Assembly (NCBI RefSeq): GCF_023634655.1
Contig: NZ_JAMKMS010000004.1
Location: forward strand, 186,001 to 250,000
Direction of reading: 5' to 3'
From: Vibrio methylphosphonaticus
Lineage (GTDB): Bacteria > Pseudomonadota > Gammaproteobacteria > Enterobacterales > Vibrionaceae
DNA length: 64,000 bases
The notes under the pieces are model-generated. The model was not told the origin of the DNA. It did no database searches and saw only the letters and a list, made by a program, of their open reading frames with translations. The position numbers and the translations under genes were made by a program. Within the stretch, counting starts at the first letter, position 1, and each line of letters opens with the position of its first letter. Shown here in pieces: positions 58,504 through 64,000 of this stretch.

Positions 58504-59728
58504 GACGGATACCTCCCACCCAACGGCGCTGGAGATACGTTTTTAGCGGTCGTAATGCTGCGAAAAGCGAGACACTTTCCAGCGCCTGATTCTTGATTAC
58601 CTTGTCGTAGATATGTTCAATTGCGCGGGCATTGGTTTCTACACTGAGATGCGTCGAAACATAGTCGAAAGCATGGTCGGCTAGTGTCTGAGATAAGTGT
58701 GGAAACTCATCAATAAGTCGGCACCACTGGACTAAGAGGTCGTCATCACCATGGTTATCAAACAGCAAAGCACTGGTATTGTGGGTTACAAACTCAGGAA
58801 TGCCACCCGTGTTCGGAGCAACAATGGGAAGCTTAGCGAGGGCAGCTTCCGCAATAACCAGTCCAAAAGCCTCTTCTCGAGCCGCACTGATAAATCCGTC
58901 GACTCCCCCTAGTAACCACTGGGAGACATTGGTTTGTTCACCAACGAAGGTAACATGCTTTTCGATACGAAGATGTGTAGTGAGGGATTGCAGCGCTTGT
59001 TTTAGCTCCCCATCTCCAATAACCACTAAGTGCAAATTCGGATAGTGGGGGGTCAGTCGAGCTAAGGCATGCAGCAACCGATCAACGCCCTTGCGGTGAA
59101 TAAGTGATCCTACTGTTGCAAATAAAAGCGTGTCACTAGGGAGCTGAAGCTCCTTTTTAACCCACGATGACGGCAATTTTTGTTGCTCCTTTGGAGCAGT
59201 CTCTGAGGTTGAAACATTGGGGATGCCATTGTGAATGACATCAAGTTGAGATTTGGGAAAACCGTCTGCAAGCAAATTTTTAGAGATGGCATGGCTTACG
59301 GTCACGACTCGTGGTGAGAGATGTAATCCAAGCCAGAAACGATCGCGTAGAATATAGTCAGAGTGCAGCTGTGTGACTAAAGGTGTTCCTGTTATCTTGG
59401 CAACGAGACTCATCCATTGGCATGGCGCGCCACTGTTGACATGAATAGCATCAATGTTGAATTGCTTAATGAGTGCGATCCCTTTACTGACGAGTTGGAA
59501 CCAGTTTTTGATGTTAAAGTTCGGTTGGTATCCTCCCATCAATAAGGTGAAATTATCCAATTGAGAGTCAATAGAGTGAGCCGCCAAACGATCATTAAGT
59601 GTCGGGTTATTGGTCCAAACAACAGGGTGATATTCTGTGCTGTTTAAGTGGTCGATGAGTTGAATGAGACATTGCTCACTACCACGAATCCAGTTTTCTC
59701 CAAAGTGGACATACAAGATATTTTTCAT
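58496..59728 (-). CDS. sypI: SypI: family 4 glycosyltransferase
   Basis: GT-B glycosyltransferase of 410 residues. The start ILYVHFGENWIRGSEQCLIQ contains the acceptor loop; FATVGSLIHRKGVDRLLHAL and REEAFGLVIAEAALAKLP (E-x7-E) are the donor-site blocks. GAGG six bases before 59728 sets the start; the frame runs to a TTG eight codons upstream. It begins a transcription unit with a sigma54 promoter and enhancer in the 405-bp gap. Confidence 0.9.
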   Translation of the reverse strand: MKNILYVHFGENWIRGSEQCLIQLIDHLNSTEYHPVVWTNNPTLNDRLAAHSIDSQLDNFTLLMGGYQPNFNIKNWFQLVSKGIALIKQFNIDAIHVNSGAPCQWMSLVAKITGTPLVTQLHSDYILRDRFWLGLHLSPRVVTVSHAISKNLLADGFPKSQLDVIHNGIPNVSTSETAPKEQQKLPSSWVKKELQLPSDTLLFATVGSLIHRKGVDRLLHALARLTPHYPNLHLVVIGDGELKQALQSLTTHLRIEKHVTFVGEQTNVSQWLLGGVDGFISAAREEAFGLVIAEAALAKLPIVAPNTGGIPEFVTHNTSALLFDNHGDDDLLVQWCRLIDEFPHLSQTLADHAFDYVSTHLSVETNARAIEHIYDKVIKNQALESVSLFAALRPLKTYLQRRWVGGIRHV

Positions 59729-59775
59729 GTTGGCCTCGCAATCATTCTGCAATAGTTCAATCGATACGTTACTAG

Positions 59776-59791
59776 AGCAATTGCGATGCCA
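59776..59791 (-). promoter_or_regulatory. sigma54 promoter upstream of sypI
   Basis: Minus strand TGGCATCGCAATTGCT: TGGCA at -24 and TTGC at -12 with exact 12-base spacing of GG and GC. It lies 48 bases upstream of the sypI start. Best sigma54 match in the window. Confidence 0.82.
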
Positions 59792-59851
59792 ACAAAATAT
59801 GTACTTTTAAAACAGTGCGTTATGATTTTATTTAGATTTTTTGGCTAATCG

Positions 59852-59877
59852 TAATGAGGATTCTCATTATAGGAATC
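59852..59877 (+). promoter_or_regulatory. SypG enhancer element with inverted repeat, upstream of sypI
   Basis: TTCTCA-TTA-TAGGAAT at 59861-59876 on the plus strand, 70 bases from the -24 box. It overlaps the inverted repeat TAATGAG-GATT-CTCATTA (59852-59869). TA replaces the TG of the V. fischeri consensus, as in the sypP site. Confidence 0.6.
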
Positions 59878-59940
59878 AGTTTGCAACATGGTCCGGGGCG
59901 CGTGGGAGTTGAGTAAAAGGCAGTAAATCGATGGTTTTTT

Positions 59941-60118
59941 GCTCTCAAAGCAATATTTTAATCTCAAAGAAATATGTACTCTCAAAGCAACATGTAATCT
60001 AAAAGAAATATTTACTCTGAAAAAGGATTGGCTCTCAATAAACGATTAGCTTTTAAAATATGACCGGTTCTCAAAATACGATCTGTTCTCGACACTCAAT
60101 TGGCCCTAAAACTATAAA
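59941..60118. repeat. Degenerate 18-bp tandem array between sypH and sypI
   Basis: About ten units of mostly 18 bases whose TCTCA-like core recurs at 59943, 59962, 59980, 59998, 60016, 60033, 60051, 60069, 60087 and 60105 (spacings 19, 18, 18, 18, 17, 18, 18, 18, 18). Typical unit: GTACTCTCAAAGCAACAT. One unit, TTCTCAAAATACGAT at 60068, is one base from the SypG-site consensus. The array lies between the sypH stop and the sypI enhancer. Confidence 0.85.
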
Positions 60119-60133
60119 GAGCCGCGGGATACC

Positions 60134-61204
60134 CTACCGTGATGCTTCTGGTGAGGCGTGTTGGTATAGGTCGAGTATCTCTGGAATGATAACGTCAGTA
60201 GAGTAGTGCTGTTGAATTTTCAGATGCGCCGCTTGGCTGATCAGTTGACGTTGTTCAGCAGGCAATGCTAGCCATAGATTGAGCACGGTCACCATTTCTA
60301 GATTGGATTTAACAATCCACCCATTCTTTTCGGTTTCAATCAATGCGGGAAGTTGGCCTAGCGGGAAGCTCATGACAGGTATGCCTCTTGACATCGCCTC
60401 CAATGCGGCCATCGGTAACCCTTCAAATCGGGAGGTAATGAGTAGTAGATCAATATGTTCCCACACCGCATCCATAGATTGTTGTTGGCCATGAAATGTC
60501 ACGTTGGAAGGGGCATTATCTTGTAGTTGCGATAGCATGATCCCATCCCCATAAATATCGAAGTGACCACTGGGACAGGATGCGGCGATCTCTAGAAACC
60601 GATCCGGCCCTTTTTCTTCACTTAGACGCCCAACGAAAGCGATACGGTTACGACAATGAGATTGAATTTCCTGCAGTGGGACGAAGTTATTAACCAGTGC
60701 TGCATTATGGCTGAGAGGCAGTTTTGCTAATATGGCTTCACTGACCGCGATACGAAGGTGGTTATAGACTGAACTATAACGGTCCAACCAATCATATAGT
60801 CGCACCTTTCCTGCTGGGGTCTCGCCTGCATGGAATGAGGCAACAAAAGCAATGTTGTGATAGCGACCTAAAAAACGGGTGAGTCTTGTTAAAATATTCG
60901 CTTTATATCCGTGGGAGTGGACGACAGCGAGGGGACTTGATGACGCCTGTTCCTGCTGCATCGCCCAGTGCAATCGTCTCCATTTAGGGATGTCGGGGTA
61001 GTTGATACTGAGTATCAGCGTGGAGATTTGCTGCTGTTTGAGTTTCTCGATTAAAGGTGGAGACTTGTCGTATTGGTCAAATATGACGACAACGACGTCT
61101 TGCTGGTGGCACTTTAATCCTTTAGCAAGCTCTAGAACATGCGTTTCTATACCGCCAAATTGGCTGCTGTCCAAAACCAGCCAAATTTTATTGTTGATAG
61201 GCAT
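60134..61204 (-). CDS. sypH: SypH: family 4 glycosyltransferase
   Basis: GT-B glycosyltransferase of 356 residues. N-terminal IWLVLDSSQFGGIETHVLEL holds the acceptor loop; FVGRLSEEKGPDRFLEIA and TSRFEGLPMAALEAMSRGIP (E-x7-E) are donor-site blocks. The start at 61204 (MPINNK) follows GGAGGA and lies inside the sypG 3' end (17-base overlap), so it is coupled to sypG. The longer frame would extend 33 residues into sypG. Confidence 0.9.
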   Translation of the reverse strand: MPINNKIWLVLDSSQFGGIETHVLELAKGLKCHQQDVVVVIFDQYDKSPPLIEKLKQQQISTLILSINYPDIPKWRRLHWAMQQEQASSSPLAVVHSHGYKANILTRLTRFLGRYHNIAFVASFHAGETPAGKVRLYDWLDRYSSVYNHLRIAVSEAILAKLPLSHNAALVNNFVPLQEIQSHCRNRIAFVGRLSEEKGPDRFLEIAASCPSGHFDIYGDGIMLSQLQDNAPSNVTFHGQQQSMDAVWEHIDLLLITSRFEGLPMAALEAMSRGIPVMSFPLGQLPALIETEKNGWIVKSNLEMVTVLNLWLALPAEQRQLISQAAHLKIQQHYSTDVIIPEILDLYQHASPEASR

Positions 61205-62798
61205 CCTCCTCCGATTCCCATGCTTGCTTCTTTCGGTAGACGGTGGATGGGCTGAGCTCGAGCAATACCGCTGCGTTAAGGACATTGCCATCACAAAAAT
61301 CAATGGCTTGTTGGATAGCTTCTCTCTCTATTTGCCACATTGGCCTTATGTTGTTGCCGTGACTATTACCAGAGTCTGATGTCGCCGGAGAAGCCTCTAT
61401 GCTAGCGATGTGCTGCTGAGAAACCACAGACTCTGGAGCCCCTTCGGTGTGATGAACTTCAGGTTTACGACGATCAATACCATTGGGCAATAGTGCTCTA
61501 TCTGTGACACCTTGATTTGCCATATCATAGTGTGCTGACGACGCGTCGTGCACTGGCGAAGGACCATTGTTAATGATGGTTGCGGATTGCTGTGGTGCGT
61601 TTATGTTTAAGGAAGCCGAGGGGGTGCTTGAAGCTTTTACTTCAGGAGGCAGGTGTTGGACACCGAGCGACTTATCATCATTTAGAACGACGATGTTACG
61701 GATAATGTTTTGAAGTTGTCTCACGTTGCCTGGCCACGCGTATTTTTTAAAGTAGCGTTGAGCATCTTGGGAAATACTTTGGAAGCGACGGTTATCTTGC
61801 TTGGCGTATAGGTTTAAGAAATGTTCAGCGAGCGTAACAATATCTTGATCCCGCTCTCTCAATGGTGGCATGTGGACAGGGACGACATGGACTCGATAGT
61901 AAAGGTCTTCGCGGAAACGTCCTTCTCGGACTTCAAGGATGGGGTCGCGATTGGTCGCACAAATAATGCGTGTATCAACTTTATGTTCTTTGGTGCCACC
62001 TAGCGGTGTAAAGGTTCCGGTTTGCAAAAATCGTAGTAGCTTCTTTTGCATCTCTAAATCCATCTCACACAGTTCATCTAAGAACAGTGTGCCGCCATGG
62101 GCGAGAGTAGCCGCACCTTTTCGGTCGGTTGTCGCACCGGTAAACGCGCCTTTCATGTGACCAAAAACTTCACTCTCCATGAGATCTTTCGGAATTGCAC
62201 CACAGTTGATGGCGATAAATGGCTTGTCACGACGATCACTTTCTTTATGTATCGCGTTAGCGCACACTTCTTTACCCGTACCACTTTCACCAATAATGAA
62301 GACACTGGCATTCGTGTTTGCCACCGCATCAATAATTTTATAGACGCCTTGCATTGGCGCAGAAGCACCAATGAACCCATGAAAGTGCTGTCGGTCTAAT
62401 CGCTGCTGGATATCGTCCAGCATGTGTTCGAGCTTGGCGTGCTTTAAATGAATGCTTATGGAAGTTTTGAGACGGTCGGCTCTAATGGGTTTTTCTAAAA
62501 AGTCTTTTGCCCCTTTCTGTATTAAGTGAACCGCGATATCAACGCTGCCGTGAGCAGTGGCAATAATGACGGGCACTTGCAGATTTTTCTCTGCAATCCA
62601 TTCTAAGATCACTTCTCCTTGCATATCTGGAAGTTGCAAGTCGAGAATGACCAGAGCGGGTAAGGTACGTTCAAGCACGCGTTGTGCTTCACCGCCGGTC
62701 GCGACATGAATGACGTCGTAAGGTTCATCTTTCAAAAACTGCTTATAAAGTACAGCAAGAGATGACGAGTCTTCGATGAGAAGTACTTTCGGAGTCAT
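61188..62798 (-). CDS. sypG: SypG: sigma54-dependent response regulator
   Basis: NtrC-type activator of 536 residues. Receiver domain at 1-120 with phosphoacceptor Asp53 (LVILDLQLPDMQG), the same residue number as in V. fischeri SypG. AAA+ domain at about 140-380: Walker A GESGTGKE at 170-177, sigma54-contacting GAFTGA at 217-222, Walker B GGTLFLDELCEM. A long, poorly conserved linker at about 390-490 precedes a C-terminal Fis-type helix-turn-helix (LNAAVLLELSPSTVYRKKQA). It should act at the three sigma54 promoters in this locus. Its usual kinase gene sypF is not next to it. Confidence 0.93.
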   Translation of the reverse strand: MTPKVLLIEDSSSLAVLYKQFLKDEPYDVIHVATGGEAQRVLERTLPALVILDLQLPDMQGEVILEWIAEKNLQVPVIIATAHGSVDIAVHLIQKGAKDFLEKPIRADRLKTSISIHLKHAKLEHMLDDIQQRLDRQHFHGFIGASAPMQGVYKIIDAVANTNASVFIIGESGTGKEVCANAIHKESDRRDKPFIAINCGAIPKDLMESEVFGHMKGAFTGATTDRKGAATLAHGGTLFLDELCEMDLEMQKKLLRFLQTGTFTPLGGTKEHKVDTRIICATNRDPILEVREGRFREDLYYRVHVVPVHMPPLRERDQDIVTLAEHFLNLYAKQDNRRFQSISQDAQRYFKKYAWPGNVRQLQNIIRNIVVLNDDKSLGVQHLPPEVKASSTPSASLNINAPQQSATIINNGPSPVHDASSAHYDMANQGVTDRALLPNGIDRRKPEVHHTEGAPESVVSQQHIASIEASPATSDSGNSHGNNIRPMWQIEREAIQQAIDFCDGNVLNAAVLLELSPSTVYRKKQAWESEEDAYQQ

Positions 62799-62957
62799 GC
62801 CTCAGTCCTTGTTCTTATTATTCATCCTTGATGACTTTAAGCATAGACGAAAACGAAGCATTGTTAATATTTTTTATCGGTAACAGTATGAAGCTTAAGG
62901 CTTAATTACCAATTAAACTGTGCAACCCGCGAATACGCTCTATTGGGCGACGTATCT

Positions 62958-63680
62958 TCAAATAGGCGAAGACAAAAATCGATTGTTCGCTACTGAACGC
63001 TTTAGGCGCGCTGTGAAACCTTTTGGTAACCAGCTGAATCGATCTATCTCTCGGCAGATTTCTGAGGCCAAAGATGGTTGGTGTTGATAATTTAAAATGG
63101 TGCCTAGTATCCGAGTGTGTGCACCTTGACTGAGGCGAGCGATGGCGTCCTCTACCTGGTTAACGGCGGCTACTCCACTTAACACGACGAGAATCGTGCC
63201 ATCGCATGCGTTGGCGACACAAGGGGCGGGAATGTTGTTTTTATTAACGTTAAGGATGGGCGATGTATCAACGATTACGCGATCATACTCCTCAAGCCAA
63301 TGGGTGACTTCTTGTTGTAATAGGCGAGGGTCTTTGTAGCTGAGCCTAGTCGCAGGATCACTTGGCGCCGCAATACCAAGAAATACACGAGGTGATGCGT
63401 TGTGTTGTACTAAACCATTACTATTACCATGTTTTTCACCTGTTTGAACCGTTTGATCCGTCTCTCCCATGGAAATAGGGGTAAGGCTAGGGTGATGCAT
63501 ATTAAGGTCGACAAGCAAAGTTTTGTAGCCAGCAAGTAAATAGCGCTCGGTTAAGGCCTGGGCAATGGAAGTGGTCCCCTCTTTTTCATTACACGCTGAA
63601 ATGCATAGGGAGCGGCATTGATGAAGCTCTGCATTGAGATAGATTTCTTCTATTTCGGAGTGGGTTGCAGGGATAGTCAT
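62958..63680 (-). CDS. sypD: SypD: BY-kinase-like ATPase of polysaccharide export
   Basis: CpsD/Wzc-type cytoplasmic ATPase of 240 residues. The second nucleotide motif (Walker A') is LLVDLNMHHPSL at 55-66 and Walker B is VIVDTSPIL at 135-143. The Walker A position reads ACNEKEGTTSIA at 29-40, with Thr in place of the usual Lys. There is no C-terminal tyrosine cluster. It would pair with SypO. The start overlaps the sypC stop. sypG follows after 159 bp; sypE and sypF, present at this place in V. fischeri, are absent. Confidence 0.85.
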   Translation of the reverse strand: MTIPATHSEIEEIYLNAELHQCRSLCISACNEKEGTTSIAQALTERYLLAGYKTLLVDLNMHHPSLTPISMGETDQTVQTGEKHGNSNGLVQHNASPRVFLGIAAPSDPATRLSYKDPRLLQQEVTHWLEEYDRVIVDTSPILNVNKNNIPAPCVANACDGTILVVLSGVAAVNQVEDAIARLSQGAHTRILGTILNYQHQPSLASEICREIDRFSWLPKGFTARLKRSVANNRFLSSPI

Positions 63681-64000
63681 TATAGCGCTCCTATTAAAAT
63701 TATCGTGGTAGTGAGCTTGAGAATATCGCTAAGGCCAAGGCGGGCTTTTTCGGCTAAGCTATCCCTTCTGTCAGGTATATATATGGTGTCGCCAGCTCGA
63801 AGCACTGGCAGCTTTCTAATATCAGCGGTTTTACTAAAGGAGACGAGATCAAAAGATCGGGCTTGCCCCTGGCAACACGACATGTTCACTACGCTGATCT
63901 TTTCTAGGTATGCTTTATCGCTCGGACCGCCTGCTTCTGCCAAAATATCGAGTATGGTCATGTTGTCATTAAACGAATAACGACCTGGATTATTTACGGC
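63680..64000 (-). CDS. sypC: SypC: outer-membrane polysaccharide export protein (Wza-like), partial
   Basis: C-terminal 106 codons of a polysaccharide export protein; the frame stays open to the right edge. It shows an SLBB domain (PGRYSFNDNMTILDILAEAG, then LRAGDTIYIPDRRD) and a C-terminal hydrophobic helix (LKLTTTIILIGAL), as in the amphipathic helix barrel of Wza. It forms the outer-membrane pore of the export machine. The N-terminal PES domain and lipobox lie outside the window. Confidence 0.85.
   Translation of the reverse strand, partial: AVNNPGRYSFNDNMTILDILAEAGGPSDKAYLEKISVVNMSCCQGQARSFDLVSFSKTADIRKLPVLRAGDTIYIPDRRDSLAEKARLGLSDILKLTTTIILIGAL

Overview
The window is a Vibrio chromosome segment (family Vibrionaceae). 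This rests on gene content and order: purB-hflD-mnmA-gsk-hns-NhaC antiporter-his operon, dinG next to an OmpT-type porin and a DUF2057 gene, a VicH-like H-NS, and an almost complete syp (symbiosis polysaccharide) locus. No rRNA, tRNA, CRISPR array, insertion sequence or prophage was seen.

Layout. (1) About 1-5480, + strand: a seven-gene lipid-modification cluster (SDR, FAD oxidoreductase, DUF1365, Cfa-type methyltransferase, DUF2878, chalcone-isomerase-like protein, DUF3833 lipoprotein). It resembles the singlet-oxygen/unusual-fatty-acid clusters known from Rhodobacter. (2) 5.6-11.1 kb: housekeeping genes purB, hflD, mnmA (-), gsk (+), hns (-). (3) 11.7-13.7 kb: a lysine riboswitch in front of an NhaC-family transporter, probably the lysine transporter LysW. 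(4) 13.85-19.9 kb: histidine operon with a His6 leader peptide and attenuator, then hisG-D-C-B-H-A. The operon stops there: hisF and hisIE are absent and a terminator follows hisA. (5) 20.2-23.7 kb: a HisP/HisQ/HisM-type basic amino acid ABC importer with its binding protein. (6) 23.7-39.6 kb: xthA, a chemoreceptor, rsmS-priC, a TauE/SafE permease, dinG, the porin, DUF2057, an MMPL/RND exporter, an orphan outer-membrane barrel, a dCMP deaminase, a Sel1 protein and a PLP enzyme. (7) 40.1-47.7 kb, +: complete arnBCADTEF lipid A aminoarabinose operon, lacking only ugd. (8) 47.8-64 kb, -: syp locus from sypR back to sypC (cut by the window edge), without sypE and sypF.

How the parts work together. 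The syp genes encode a Wzx/Wzy polysaccharide pathway: SypR starts the repeat unit, SypH/I/J/N/P/Q extend it, SypM acetylates it, SypK flips it, SypL polymerises it, SypO/SypD set chain length and SypC exports it. SypG, a sigma54-dependent response regulator, is encoded inside the locus. Matches to sigma54 promoters lie ahead of sypI, sypM and sypP, each with a TTCTCA-type SypG enhancer element 58-70 bp upstream. The Arn operon modifies lipid A, so the last 24 kb is devoted to the cell surface.

The least ordinary features are the truncated his operon, the sigma54/enhancer triplet, the lysine riboswitch, and a set of unrelated tandem repeats (8, 8, 16 and 18 bp) that all lie just beyond the stop codons of minus-strand genes, two of them also just upstream of SypG enhancers.
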